Shown: piece by piece, positions 46,318-57,116 of the stretch | Layout: each line of letters opens with the position of its first letter | Position numbering within the stretch: position 1 is the stretch's first letter | Assembly: GCA_903919975.1 (NCBI GenBank) | Contig: CAIXKE010000066.1 | Span: forward strand, 62,001 to 126,000 | Length of the DNA: 64,000 nt | Direction of reading: 5' to 3' | Source of the DNA: Akkermansiaceae bacterium | GTDB lineage: Bacteria; Verrucomicrobiota; Verrucomicrobiia; Verrucomicrobiales; Akkermansiaceae | The notes under the pieces: model-generated | Seen by the model: only the letters and a program-made list of their open reading frames with translations | Told to the model about the DNA's origin: nothing | Databases searched by the model: none | Made by a program: the position numbers and the translations under genes

Positions 46318-47877
46318 CTAACTGTCTTCATCGATGACAACAGCAAGTCCGAAAACCTGTTCAAAAAGATCGGCTTTCGAGGCCATTGCAAGGCGTTCCA
46401 CGGCAGCATCGGCGAGACCGGGGAGACGCAGTCGGAGTTTGCCGGATTCACGACGGATTTCGATTTGCGAGACCCGCTGGGCATGAGTGCGTTCCAAGGC
46501 ATCCGCCACACGGAGCAAGGCGGCGAGTTTGCAAACACGGATGCGGTCTTCAGTACTCAGGGCCGCATAACTCGGGTGATCGAGCACCGGACCGGAATGA
46601 CGGTGATAGCGCGCCACCAAGGCGACGATTGTGACATCCAGCCGGTCGAGTCCGAAAACCTCGGAATTCAAAATGAGATATTCGGAATGTTTGTGGTGGG
46701 CGCGCGGGCTGACGTACGTGCCCACTTCATGTAGGATGGCCGCCACTTGCAGCAGCAATGCGTCGTGCGGAGTGAGTTGATGCAAATCCGCCAGGTCATC
46801 GAAAAATTTCGCGCAGAGGTTCCTCACATGCTCGCCATGGCTCGGATCCGATTGATAACGCCCGGCTAGGATACGGGCCGACCGCAATACCTCATCCGCG
46901 AAAGCACCTGTTAGATCACGCGAGACGAGTAGGTCGTGCAGCAGACCTTGCTCGTATTCACTCGCGGGAACATGGATATGATCGAGTTTGAGGGTTTCCG
47001 CGATGGCTAGGTTGATCTCAAGCGCCGGAAGAAGAGCTTCGGCGGTCTGGTAGTCGAGATGGAAACGTTTGACCAAAACCGCGTCACTGACCCCGGCCGC
47101 TTCCGCCGTGAACTGACGCAAGTTTTTGAGCGAACAGGAACTGCCGGATTTAATCAAAGATTCCGCCACAGATTGAACTTCACTGCCGATGATGACCAAG
47201 CCGTCGATGGTGACGTCGGAATAATCAAACCGGATTTGCGCAAGATTTCCGAAAGCATGCTCCCGGATAACGCGAAGTAGCGCCGGCCCTTCGGCATGAG
47301 AGCCTTCCACGGCTTCGCGAGTGCGGTGGGTGCCGAGACGGTAGCTCGTGTAACGCGTGATCAGGCCGTTCTTAAACAGCAGCGCGCGGGTGTTTCCCGG
47401 CCCGACGTGCACGACGAGCGTAGTGTCCTTCCGCATCGCTGGCATGTCGCGGAGGCGGCGGCGGGTCTTCAAATAAATCAGCCGGGTCATCTCACCATCG
47501 TCAATGATGCCAACCCGCAGTCCGCAGGCCACGCGGATGCGGTTCATAAATGCCTCATGGTTGCGGGCCTCACTGAGAATGTTGGTGGATGCCGCGCGGG
47601 TGACCTCGTGAGGATCAATCCCCAGCTCGGCAAGTGCTTTCTGGTAACCCTTGATGATCGAAACAACCCGCTCCGTCGTCGCGAGGCTGATATCGCCAAA
47701 TCGAAAAATATCCCGTGCGAGTGGCGCCGGTTTTTCAAGAAAATCAATCGGCGTAAGCGACCCATCCTGCGCCCGTTCAGCCACCATCATCGAAACCGAA
47801 CTGGCACCGATGTGCAGGGCGGTGGTGAGTGATTCGCGAGCGGGCGGCTGGCTGGCTGATCTCCGGGCATTAGGCAT
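46318..47877 (-). CDS. Ppx/GppA-family phosphatase with HD-like C-terminal domain
   Basis: This 519-residue protein has the ASKHA (actin-like) phosphatase fold of exopolyphosphatase/pppGpp phosphatase: ALHIGASSVSMMVAER near residue 20, VTRAASTNILSEARN near 100, and DTTLVVHVGPGNTRALLF around 155-172. A C-terminal HD-type helical domain follows (about 320-480, AILHEVGTYVSPRAHHKHSEY). The family hydrolyses polyphosphate or pppGpp. The canonical Glu of the family (usually 'ATSALREA..N') has a slightly divergent surround here. It is upstream of ppk1 on the same strand, so synthesis and breakdown genes are paired. Which substrate it prefers cannot be told. Confidence 0.85.
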   Translation of the reverse strand: MPNARRSASQPPARESLTTALHIGASSVSMMVAERAQDGSLTPIDFLEKPAPLARDIFRFGDISLATTERVVSIIKGYQKALAELGIDPHEVTRAASTNILSEARNHEAFMNRIRVACGLRVGIIDDGEMTRLIYLKTRRRLRDMPAMRKDTTLVVHVGPGNTRALLFKNGLITRYTSYRLGTHRTREAVEGSHAEGPALLRVIREHAFGNLAQIRFDYSDVTIDGLVIIGSEVQSVAESLIKSGSSCSLKNLRQFTAEAAGVSDAVLVKRFHLDYQTAEALLPALEINLAIAETLKLDHIHVPASEYEQGLLHDLLVSRDLTGAFADEVLRSARILAGRYQSDPSHGEHVRNLCAKFFDDLADLHQLTPHDALLLQVAAILHEVGTYVSPRAHHKHSEYLILNSEVFGLDRLDVTIVALVARYHRHSGPVLDHPSYAALSTEDRIRVCKLAALLRVADALERTHAQRVSQIEIRRESGKLRLRLPGLADAAVERLAMASKADLFEQVFGLAVVIDEDS

Positions 47878-47986
47878 CGGGAGAGAACAACGCGGGAGAG
47901 CCGATCTTTCAATCCCGAAAATGTGACGATGTTGCTTAAATCAAGACGGAACTTGCAAAGCGCATGCTGCCGCGAATAACTCACGC

Positions 47987-48814
47987 ATGCCAGTCACTGG
48001 AGCTTTAGAACGATATTGGGTAAAACCCGGCAGCGAGATTGATTTCACGAAGTTCAATAGCGGCGAGAAATCGTTGTTCAATGGCGACAGCAAATCCGAC
48101 TTCGAGCCGCAATTCAAAACCCTTCAGGACCAACTCCAAGAATTGCAGAAAATCCTCTACGCCCAGAACAAACATCGGATTCTGGTCGTGATGCAGGCCA
48201 TGGATACCGGTGGCAAAGATGGCTGCATCAAGCACGTTTTCTCACACATCGATCCACAGGGCATCCATGTCCGTTCGTTCAAAAAACCCAGCGAGGAGGA
48301 ATTGTCCTACGATTTCCTCTGGCGCGTGCATTCCAAGGTCCCGCATCGCGGGCAACTAGTGATTTTTAATCGCAGCCATTATGAGGATATAATCGCCGTG
48401 CGGGTGAAAAAGCTGTTTCCCGATGAAGTCTGGAAACACCGCCAACGGCATGTCATCGAATTCGAACGGATGCTCGCCGAAGAAGGAACGACCATCGTAA
48501 AAATCTTCCTGCACATTTCCAAAGAAGAACAAAAACGCCGACTCGAAACCCGCCTGAAAAACCCGGTAAAACACTGGAAATTCAACCCCGATGATCTGGC
48601 GGACCGCGCCCGCTGGGATGACTTCATGGCGGCCTACGAAGATGTCATGGCAAAAACCTCCACCAGTTTCGCCCCATGGTTCATCGTCCCGGCGGACCGC
48701 AAGTGGTATCGCAATCTCTGCGTCGCCCGCATCATGCTCGATACCATGAAAAAACTCGATATGAAGCTCCCAAAAATCGATTGGGACCCCGGCGCCATCA
48801 AAATCGGCGATTAA
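47987..48814 (+). CDS. ppk2: Polyphosphate kinase 2 family protein
   Basis: This 275-residue protein is a PPK2-family polyphosphate:nucleotide phosphotransferase with a P-loop kinase fold. Walker A is QAMDTGGKDG (about 69-78), the Walker B region is LVIFNRSHYEDI (about 124-135), and a lid with basic residues lies in EEQKRRLETRLKNPVKHWKF. The C-terminus FAPWFIVPADRKWYRN is typical of the class. Single-domain PPK2 enzymes use polyphosphate to make ADP, ATP or GTP, and the class cannot be fixed from the motifs alone. It is divergent from the ppx gene by about 110 bases, completing a three-gene polyphosphate locus. Confidence 0.93.
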   Translation: MPVTGALERYWVKPGSEIDFTKFNSGEKSLFNGDSKSDFEPQFKTLQDQLQELQKILYAQNKHRILVVMQAMDTGGKDGCIKHVFSHIDPQGIHVRSFKKPSEEELSYDFLWRVHSKVPHRGQLVIFNRSHYEDIIAVRVKKLFPDEVWKHRQRHVIEFERMLAEEGTTIVKIFLHISKEEQKRRLETRLKNPVKHWKFNPDDLADRARWDDFMAAYEDVMAKTSTSFAPWFIVPADRKWYRNLCVARIMLDTMKKLDMKLPKIDWDPGAIKIGD

Positions 48815-48820
48815 AAAAAC

Positions 48821-48865
48821 CACCTGCTTGCTCCGGAGGGGGAGACTCCCGGAGCCTGCTAGGTG
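48821..48865. terminator. Long hairpin after ppk2
   Basis: CACCT (48821) pairs with AGGTG (48861-48865), with an inner stem CTCCGG/CCGGAG. On the minus strand the hairpin is followed by a run of seven T (48814-48820), the arrangement of an intrinsic terminator for leftward transcription. On the plus strand it simply follows the ppk2 stop and A-run. Confidence 0.5.
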
Positions 48866-48957
48866 AATTGTGCTGTCCATTTCCCGAACAGGGACCTAGG
48901 GATACTGCCCCAACCCCGATTCTGCTATTACGCGATCGCGGGAATTATCCACTTTTC

Positions 48958-50187
48958 ATGTCTGCCAAAAACTTCCATGTCCGCCAAGCCGCCGTCTCCG
49001 CTCTCCGCGCGTGGGCCAAGGGGCACGATTACGCGGAAACTCTTATCGAGCGTCATGCCCACCGACGGATGCTTTCATCGTCCGATCGCGGACTCTTGCA
49101 AGCCATCCTTTTCGGCGTCCTTCGCAACCGCCGCCTGCTCGACCATTGGATCAGCATTCTGCGACAAGGCAAAATCGACTCCGAAACGCGCGACGTCCTA
49201 CGGGTCGGACTCTGCCAGATCTTACTGCTCGGATTACCGGACCACGCGGCCGTCAATGAAACCGTCGAAGCCGGCAAAGCCAACGTGCGCGGATTGGTCA
49301 ACGCCGTGCTGCGGCGCGCCATCACTCAACGCCAGAGCCTGATCGACGAAATCCCAGACCTCCCCGCTCCCGTCGCCCACTCCCACCCGGATTGGCTATC
49401 CAATCGCTGGAAAACCGCATTCGGCAAACGCGAGGCCGTCGCCCTGATGGAATGGAACAACCTCCCAGCGTCCACCTATTTCCGCGTCAACCCGCTCGTC
49501 AAACCACCCGACGAACTTCCCGGAACCCCGGTCGATGGCGCACCCGGATTCTATCTACTCGAAGGCCCACTGCCCGGCGCTTTGCTCGCCTCCGGCGCAA
49601 TCTATATCCAAGATCCCGCCACCAGACACGCAGTGGATCTGCTAGATCCACAACCGGGCGAACGCATCCTGGACGCCTGCGCCGCTCCCGGCGGCAAAGC
49701 ATTCCTCATCGCCGCCGCCCTCGGATCAGCCGAAAATCTGCTTTGCACCGACTCCAACGAAAAACGCCTCCCCCGCCTCCGCGAAAATCTCGAACGCCTG
49801 CACGCCGGGCAAGCCACCATCGCCGTCCATGATTGGACAAAACCCGCGCCCACCGAGTGGCACGGCACATTCGATGGCATTTTGCTCGATGTCCCCTGCT
49901 CGAACACCGGCGTCATCCGCCGCCGCGTAGACGTGCGCTGGAGATTGCAAGCACCTGACATCGATAAAATCGCCGTCACCCAGCGCAAAATCCTCGAAAA
50001 TGCACTCCCCTGCCTGAAACCCGGCGGCCGATTGGTGTATTCAACTTGCTCGATCGAAGCAGAGGAAAACCTCGGCCAAGTCGAAAAATTTCTAGCAGAC
50101 CACCCGGAGTTAAAGCTCACCGCCACCCGCGACGCCCTACCCTTCCGCGACCACACCGATGGTGCCTTCGCCGCAAGAATCGAGTGA
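48958..50187 (+). CDS. rsmB: 16S rRNA m5C methyltransferase RsmB/NOL1-family
   Basis: This 409-residue SAM-dependent enzyme methylates a cytosine of 16S rRNA. The N-terminal NusB-like RNA-binding domain is at about 5-135 (VRQAAVSALRAWAKGHDYAE ... DHAAVNETVEAGK). The methyltransferase core has ILDACAAPGGKAFLIA (SAM loop), the two catalytic cysteines in LLDVPCSNTGVIRRR and LVYSTCSIEAEEN. I chose the ATG at 48958 (MSAKNFHVRQ) because the longer frame is low-complexity and overlaps ppk2. The gene is complete and its stop is 28 bases before a MITE-like element. Confidence 0.92.
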   Translation: MSAKNFHVRQAAVSALRAWAKGHDYAETLIERHAHRRMLSSSDRGLLQAILFGVLRNRRLLDHWISILRQGKIDSETRDVLRVGLCQILLLGLPDHAAVNETVEAGKANVRGLVNAVLRRAITQRQSLIDEIPDLPAPVAHSHPDWLSNRWKTAFGKREAVALMEWNNLPASTYFRVNPLVKPPDELPGTPVDGAPGFYLLEGPLPGALLASGAIYIQDPATRHAVDLLDPQPGERILDACAAPGGKAFLIAAALGSAENLLCTDSNEKRLPRLRENLERLHAGQATIAVHDWTKPAPTEWHGTFDGILLDVPCSNTGVIRRRVDVRWRLQAPDIDKIAVTQRKILENALPCLKPGGRLVYSTCSIEAEENLGQVEKFLADHPELKLTATRDALPFRDHTDGAFAARIE

Positions 50188-50215
50188 GCCCTGCTTCATA
50201 AAAGATCAACTGGAG

Positions 50216-50431
50216 CGCGGAATTCATTCCAATGCCTTTAAGGATTCAGGCACGGAGAGCGCCAACATCCTACGGAGCGCCGACATTCTGTCGGCTGTCG
50301 GCGGGGGGACATTCTGTCACCCGTCTTCCGCGAAGCGACTCGCCGGACAGTATGTCCGTCATCCAGCAGCGCGCAAAATGCACGCGCTCCGACAAGCCTG
50401 AATCCTTAAAGGCATTGGAATTCATTCCGCG
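50216..50431. mobile_element. MITE-like element with 36-bp terminal inverted repeats
   Basis: Bases 50216-50251 and 50396-50431 are inverted copies, 34 of 36 bases matching. The interior holds further palindromes: GCCGACA-TTC-TGTCGGC (50279-50295), GACA-TTC-TGTC (50308-50318) and CGGACA-GTA-TGTCCG (50344-50358). It contains no gene. No clear target-site duplication is visible. This looks like a non-autonomous palindromic element. Confidence 0.75.
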
Positions 50432-50608
50432 AGAAATCTCATAACGTAGTCTGAGGCAAAATAAATTTAGCGCTTCAGCATATCATCCAAAATCAGTTCA
50501 ATCAGTGAAATCAGTGGTTAAAATCTGCCTCTCTAGCACCCCATCCGTCGCAACAAACAACCATTTTTCAAGCTGGATGCCGGCAATAAAAACGATTATC
50601 ACCTTGGC

Positions 50609-50752
50609 ATGAAATCCCTCCTCGGAATGCTCTTCACCGTCGTTCTTTTCATCGTCGTGGTCGGCGGCGGGTCTTTCATCTGGTATCTGAGCCACACTGC
50701 GGAATTCTCACAGAAGACAACTCCGAACGCAGCCGACACCACCGATCGCTAA
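50609..50752 (+). CDS. Small single-pass membrane protein
   Basis: A 47-residue frame starts MKSLLGMLFTVVLFIVVVGG and continues GGSFIWYLSHTAEF before a short polar Thr/Asp-rich tail. One clear transmembrane segment (about 5-27) follows a positive N-terminus, then an exposed tail. It ends 4 bases inside the stop of the convergent J-domain gene. Such miniproteins are common beside housekeeping genes but none is recognised here. The coding call rests on the coherent membrane-protein pattern. Confidence 0.5.
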   Translation: MKSLLGMLFTVVLFIVVVGGGSFIWYLSHTAEFSQKTTPNAADTTDR

Positions 50753-51297
50753 ACCAGCCTGCCAAACACACCGCGCAAACCCACGCGCCATTTTTCCAAA
50801 AACGCCAAGTTGCGGGCCGTTTTTGACACCGCCTCGGCATCAAGATTCGGCGCTTGCTGGTATGCGGGAAACGCAGCGCATTCCCCGATGATCGCTTTTT
50901 CCACCAAGGCCAGCGCCTTTCCCACTGCTTCCCGACAAATATGGGTTTCACGTTCGAGCATCGCCAAACCCAAGGCGGACTTCGTTTCATCGCGCCTGCG
51001 GATCAAAGATTCCGCCTGCTGAATGGCCTCCCCCACCTCGGCAAACAAGTCCATCAAATGCCGATCCACCGCACCTCGGGTTTCGGCAGGAGTCCCGCGT
51101 AGCTCCAGCCAATGCTTCAAACGCTTTGACGGACTGGAGATGTTTTCAAAAGCCTCGCCCAATCGGGAAAACTCCTCGTCCCCACCGCCGGCATCCGGAT
51201 GCGCACTCTTCCCCGCCTCGCGAAAAGCGGCACTCAGGCATTCCGCCTCGATCACCAACTGCGCAGGAACTCCCAGAACTTTAAAAAAATCCTTCAT
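50749..51297 (-). CDS. hscB: J-domain co-chaperone, HscB-like
   Basis: This 182-residue protein has an N-terminal J-domain (MKDFFKVLGV...) with the HPD motif at residues 33-35 (SAHPDAGG), then a helical C-terminal domain. This matches the layout of HscB, which delivers IscU to the Hsp70 HscA for iron-sulfur cluster assembly. J-domain length and KRLKHWLELRGTP after the J-domain support HscB, though sequence divergence leaves a general DnaJ-like co-chaperone possible. I chose the ATG at 51297 (MKDFF) over a longer frame. It follows purF on the same strand by 7 bases. Confidence 0.75.
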   Translation of the reverse strand: MKDFFKVLGVPAQLVIEAECLSAAFREAGKSAHPDAGGGDEEFSRLGEAFENISSPSKRLKHWLELRGTPAETRGAVDRHLMDLFAEVGEAIQQAESLIRRRDETKSALGLAMLERETHICREAVGKALALVEKAIIGECAAFPAYQQAPNLDAEAVSKTARNLAFLEKWRVGLRGVFGRLV

Positions 51298-51304
51298 GCT
51301 CCGG

Positions 51305-53230
<1,926 letters not shown>

Positions 53231-53249
53231 GCTTGGTTATCTCTTGTCA

Positions 53250-54245
53250 TCACTCGCCAATCACCCGAACCCGGACGCCTTCTTCCGGAACCATTCGGCC
53301 AATCACATGGCCTCCCGCCCCAGCTTTAAGCGCCGCAGCCACATCAGCCTCGGCGACGATCGCCACCCAGCCAATGCCCATGTTGAATGTGTGGAATCGG
53401 TCTTCCGCATCCACATGCGATAAAAGTTTGTCGATGCCCGGAAGCTCCCAACGCGGGATCTCCAAATCAGCACCCATGCCGCGGAACAAACGCTCCAGAT
53501 TTTCCGGCAACCCGCCGCCCGTGATGTGCGACATCGCCTTGGGCTTGACCCCGGATTTTTTCAAATCCCCCGTCACATCATGATAAAGGCGCGTCGGCTT
53601 CAACCACGCGGCAAGCTCATCAGCGCTGACTTCTCCCGGAAACTCAGCGAGAACACGCCGCACCAGCGACCAACCGTTGGCGTGAATGCTATCGGACGCA
53701 TAGCCAATCAGCACATCACCCACCGCCACCGTCGTCGGATCAATCAAATCCGGCTTTTCCGCACATCCAATGCAAAACCCGGAAAGCTCAATCACATCCG
53801 TCGGCACGATCCCCGGCATTTCAGCAGTTTCACCGCCGGCGAGGATGCAGTTGCACGCCTCCAAATAATCCGCCATCCCGGAAATCAAACGGGTGATTTT
53901 CTCCTCATGCAGCGCCGCTATCCCGATGTAATCGAGAAATAGCAAAGGATCGCCGCCAGTGGTCAGGATGTCGTTGACGCTCATCGCCACCAGATCCTTG
54001 CCCGCAGTTTCAAGCAAATCGTGCTCTAGCAGGAGCTCCAGCTTCGTCCCCACCCCATCGCAACCGGTCATCATCACCGGCTCTTTGTAGGAGCTAAGAT
54101 CGTAACACGCCGCAAAAAGCCCGAAAGCCCCCCACAGTTTCCTGGTTTGCTGGGTTCTACGCACATGCGTGCGAATATCGCCCACCAGAGCGGCCGCTTT
54201 GCGCGTGTCCACTCCTGCCTGTTGGTATGTTAAGTTGCCCGCCAT
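53250..54245 (-). CDS. purM: Phosphoribosylformylglycinamidine cyclo-ligase
   Basis: This 331-residue enzyme (AIR synthetase) closes the imidazole ring using ATP in purine synthesis. Family features are MAGNLTYQQAGVDTRKAAAL at the N-terminus (YxxAGVD), MTGCDGVGTKLELLLEHD, SVNDILTTGGDPLLFLDYIG, LAGGETAEMPGI and MSHITGGGLPENLER. I chose the ATG at 54245 over an upstream one at 54287. It is the first gene of the leftward purM-purF-hscB run. Confidence 0.95.
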   Translation of the reverse strand: MAGNLTYQQAGVDTRKAAALVGDIRTHVRRTQQTRKLWGAFGLFAACYDLSSYKEPVMMTGCDGVGTKLELLLEHDLLETAGKDLVAMSVNDILTTGGDPLLFLDYIGIAALHEEKITRLISGMADYLEACNCILAGGETAEMPGIVPTDVIELSGFCIGCAEKPDLIDPTTVAVGDVLIGYASDSIHANGWSLVRRVLAEFPGEVSADELAAWLKPTRLYHDVTGDLKKSGVKPKAMSHITGGGLPENLERLFRGMGADLEIPRWELPGIDKLLSHVDAEDRFHTFNMGIGWVAIVAEADVAAALKAGAGGHVIGRMVPEEGVRVRVIGE

Positions 54246-54563
54246 AATCCTCTGCGGCGGTTCTACATGCCTCCTTCCCCCCGTCACGCAGAAAAACCCC
54301 TAAGCTCCGGAAAAAATCACAACCCTACACGAATGCCCGATTTCCCATCACCCCAAAGCCGAACGATCTCCAATTCGCCAACGCTCAAACCTCGCTCTGG
54401 ATAAATCATCCGCATTCAATCTTAAGAAAAAAATTGCCAAAAGAAATCGCCAGCGGAAATGGATATAAGTGTCTTCAAAAGAATTATTTTAGCTTTATAT
54501 TCAATTTTTCTTGATGATTTTGAAGATTTTTTTAAAAAATCACCCGGGTCCCAAATCCACACG

Positions 54564-55214
54564 ATGTCTCACCCAGCCCCATCCATCCATCTCGATTCCG
54601 GTCTGGAGATTGGCTACGGCAGTCCAATCGCCAGATTCGGGCAGTCGATCACACTCGCCGGGGGCACCCATTTCCTGCTGGCTCGAAACGGTCGCGGCAA
54701 AACCACCTTGCTGCGCACCCTCGCCCGCTCCCTGAAACCCGTTGCCGGAAACTTCCGACTCAGTGGCTTCACTCAATACCTTCCCGAGGACCTGCGTTTC
54801 GATCCTGAGATCACCCCGACCATGATTTTCCGCATGCTTTTGCCGAAAGCAAAACTCCAAGACGCCCTCAACCTAGCCGCAAACATCGAACTCGACGTCA
54901 AAAAACCCTACGGCCGCCTTTCCACCGGCAACCGCCGCAAGACCAACCTCATCACCGCCGAATTCTCCGTAAAACCGGATTCTGGCAACATCCTCCTGCT
55001 CGATGAACCCTTCAGCGGCCTTGACGCCTTCGCCCGTCAGGCATTCGAAGAAATCTGGAAAAACTCCGCCGCCAACGTCTTGCGCCTGGTGAGCTGCCAC
55101 CCGGATTACGATGCGATGGAAATGCCCAGCGCCGTCATAATTGAGGAAAAATCCGCCCGTCACGCCGCTGTCGATGGCCAAACCTGGAGCCAACTCAAAG
55201 GCCAACTGCACTAG
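54564..55214 (+). CDS. ABC transporter ATP-binding protein with atypical signature
   Basis: This 216-residue ATPase drives a small ABC exporter. Walker A is ARNGRGKTTLL (about 39-49, with Ala-Arg in place of the usual first Gly), Walker B is ILLLDEPFSGLD (about 146-157), and a His (SCHPDYD) stands at the switch position. The ABC signature is LSTGNRRKTNL instead of LSGGQ, a clear deviation also seen in some degraded exporters. I chose the ATG at 54564; the upstream 35 codons are AT-rich. The permease starts 3 bases after its stop, so the two form a transporter. Confidence 0.88.
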   Translation: MSHPAPSIHLDSGLEIGYGSPIARFGQSITLAGGTHFLLARNGRGKTTLLRTLARSLKPVAGNFRLSGFTQYLPEDLRFDPEITPTMIFRMLLPKAKLQDALNLAANIELDVKKPYGRLSTGNRRKTNLITAEFSVKPDSGNILLLDEPFSGLDAFARQAFEEIWKNSAANVLRLVSCHPDYDAMEMPSAVIIEEKSARHAAVDGQTWSQLKGQLH

Positions 55215-55217
55215 ACC

Positions 55218-55985
55218 ATGAGACTCTTCCGCCTCACTCTCGCCACGATTTTCCAGCACAAGGCCTGGGCCATCTGCGCGCTTGCGGTGATCGCCATCCC
55301 CTTCGCCCTACCGCTCATTTCCAGCGCCACCGAGAAACCTCTTCTCGTCCAACCCGCCCGCATCCTCGCCGCCTGGAACACGCTTTGGGTCGTCTCCATC
55401 ACTTGGGGCCTCTTCACCGCCGCTCTTTCAGGCGAAAACAACGCCAAATCCGGCATCGGCGAATATTTCCTCACCTCCGGCGTTTCCGCAACCCGCCAAC
55501 TTTTTGAAATCTGGCTCGCGGTCTTCTGCTTCGTAGCCCCGCTCACAATCATCACCGCCCTAATCTGTCAGTTCGCCGCCGCCCCGCAGGACCCCGTCGA
55601 ACGCTCAATGTGGTGGATCCTCAATGCACAATACGTCGCGCTCTTCCTGATCGTCATCGCCCCCTTGCTAGCCCTTGCCATCGCACTCGCCTCTCGCTTC
55701 GGCGGCATCACAGGTTTCTCCGTGACCCTCTTCCTCACTCTCTACGGCCTCTATGGCGTCAGCTACCTCGATAATATGCTCAAACTTGAGGAAAACCCGA
55801 TCTTGCACGGTGTCTGGCTGTTCTCTCCACAATACCGCTTCGCAGACCTCACCCAACGCCTGCTCTTCAAAAGCGGAGCACTACCCGCCGAAACCTTCTG
55901 GACCATGATCGCTTATTTCACCGGAATCCTCGCCGCCTACGTCGGCCTCTCACGCCTCTGCTACCGCACAAAAATTCCAACCTGA
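55218..55985 (+). CDS. ABC transporter permease
   Basis: This 255-residue membrane protein has about six hydrophobic segments, including AWAICALAVIAIPFALPLIS, TLWVVSITWGLFTAALSG, IWLAVFCFVAPLTIITALIC, VALFLIVIAPLLALAIALAS, GFSVTLFLTLYGLYGVSYL and a C-terminal MIAYFTGILAAYVGLSRLC. It pairs with the upstream ATPase by a 3-base gap. The substrate is unknown. The partner downstream is an exported His-rich protein. Confidence 0.85.
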   Translation: MRLFRLTLATIFQHKAWAICALAVIAIPFALPLISSATEKPLLVQPARILAAWNTLWVVSITWGLFTAALSGENNAKSGIGEYFLTSGVSATRQLFEIWLAVFCFVAPLTIITALICQFAAAPQDPVERSMWWILNAQYVALFLIVIAPLLALAIALASRFGGITGFSVTLFLTLYGLYGVSYLDNMLKLEENPILHGVWLFSPQYRFADLTQRLLFKSGALPAETFWTMIAYFTGILAAYVGLSRLCYRTKIPT

Positions 55986-56050
55986 AAAAAGCAACTCGAC
56001 CCTTCAGAATTCTCTTCTCTTCCTGCTGAATCTTTCATCTTCTCTTAGTT

Positions 56051-56980
56051 ATGAAATTCCGCTCCATCGCCATCACCACCGGCCTCATCGGCTCGGGCGT
56101 GCTCGCATGGACACTCTCCGCCCGCTCACTGGTCGAAAACCCAGACCTCGACACCCCCCTCAATCCACTCGGCATCAACCGCAGCCCCTATGGCGAAGTC
56201 TTCGCCATGGCGATGCAAAGCCCTATCGAAAACTACTTCCATGCCGGAATGGGCCATGAAAACCATCAGCACGCCCCAGGCGAGCAATGCACGGAGAATG
56301 AGCAAAAACATGAGCACGATGAAAACTGTGAACATGGCCACCTGAATCACGACAACAACGCTGCGCTTGAAGTGGCAAAAAAAGCACCCTCTATCAATGT
56401 GCGCTTGCTCAATCTAATCACCTCTTTGAACAATGCCGCAGGCCTTCGCACCAATCCCAAGGCCGCCAGCGAATCATTCAAACGCCATCTCCGCCGTGAG
56501 GCCGAAGACAAACTCCGCTTCGCCTATCAGCTGGACCCCTCGCACTACGCGAACTACAACTCACTCCACTTTTTCCTCACCGAACCCCAAGTCGGCACCC
56601 GCCCGCAACTCACCGCCTCCGCCGCAAAACTCGCACAGGAAACCATCGATTACTGCCTCAAACAGGAAAACGATCCCCGCCCGGCACTCACCGCCGCCGC
56701 CGCCTGCACCAACATCCTCCACCTGATGTTCGAGAATCACAGTAACGAATCCCAAAAATTCACCACCGCCCAAATGCGCCAGTTTCTGGGCATCCTCGAT
56801 CACTGCATCGCCCGCTACAACACCATCTCCAAACAATGGGACGAATCAAAAAACTGGGAACTCCTATCACCCATGCGCATCACCGAATGCGGAGACCGCC
56901 TCCACTTTATCTCCAAAATCCGCGAAAACGCCGATAAAACCATCCTCCAATACGAAACCCAACCCCAGCCCACCAGCTAA
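56051..56980 (+). CDS. Exported His-rich protein next to ABC transporter
   Basis: This 309-residue protein begins with a signal or anchor segment (RSIAITTGLIGSGVLAWTLSA). A His/Glu/Cys-rich stretch spans about residues 64-101 (HENHQHAPGEQC, KHEHDENCEHGHLNH), a plausible metal-binding region. The rest is helical and resembles a TPR-poor repeat protein (LRFAYQLDPSHYANYNSL, then AAACTNILHLMFENH). It starts 65 bases after the permease. I infer an extracytoplasmic partner of the ABC pair, possibly metal-related, without a named family. Confidence 0.65.
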   Translation: MKFRSIAITTGLIGSGVLAWTLSARSLVENPDLDTPLNPLGINRSPYGEVFAMAMQSPIENYFHAGMGHENHQHAPGEQCTENEQKHEHDENCEHGHLNHDNNAALEVAKKAPSINVRLLNLITSLNNAAGLRTNPKAASESFKRHLRREAEDKLRFAYQLDPSHYANYNSLHFFLTEPQVGTRPQLTASAAKLAQETIDYCLKQENDPRPALTAAAACTNILHLMFENHSNESQKFTTAQMRQFLGILDHCIARYNTISKQWDESKNWELLSPMRITECGDRLHFISKIRENADKTILQYETQPQPTS

Positions 56981-56990
56981 AATCCTTTCT

Positions 56991-57068
56991 CTACTCACTT
57001 CTTCCTCTTCAGACCTTCAGACCGCGCAGCGTCTTCCTCTTCTCTTCCCTACTCACTTCTTCCTCTTC
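56991..57068. repeat. Pyrimidine-rich leader with direct repeats
   Basis: CTACTCACTTCTTCCTCTTC occurs exactly twice (56991-57010 and 57049-57068). A 30-base segment (57007-57036) recurs exactly at 61117-61146. The region precedes the PilT-like gene start (57117) and has no Shine-Dalgarno-like sequence. Confidence 0.85.
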
Positions 57069-57116
57069 CTCTAAATTTCAGCTTTTTAGCTTTTCAGAAT
57101 TTCAGCTTTTACCCCA

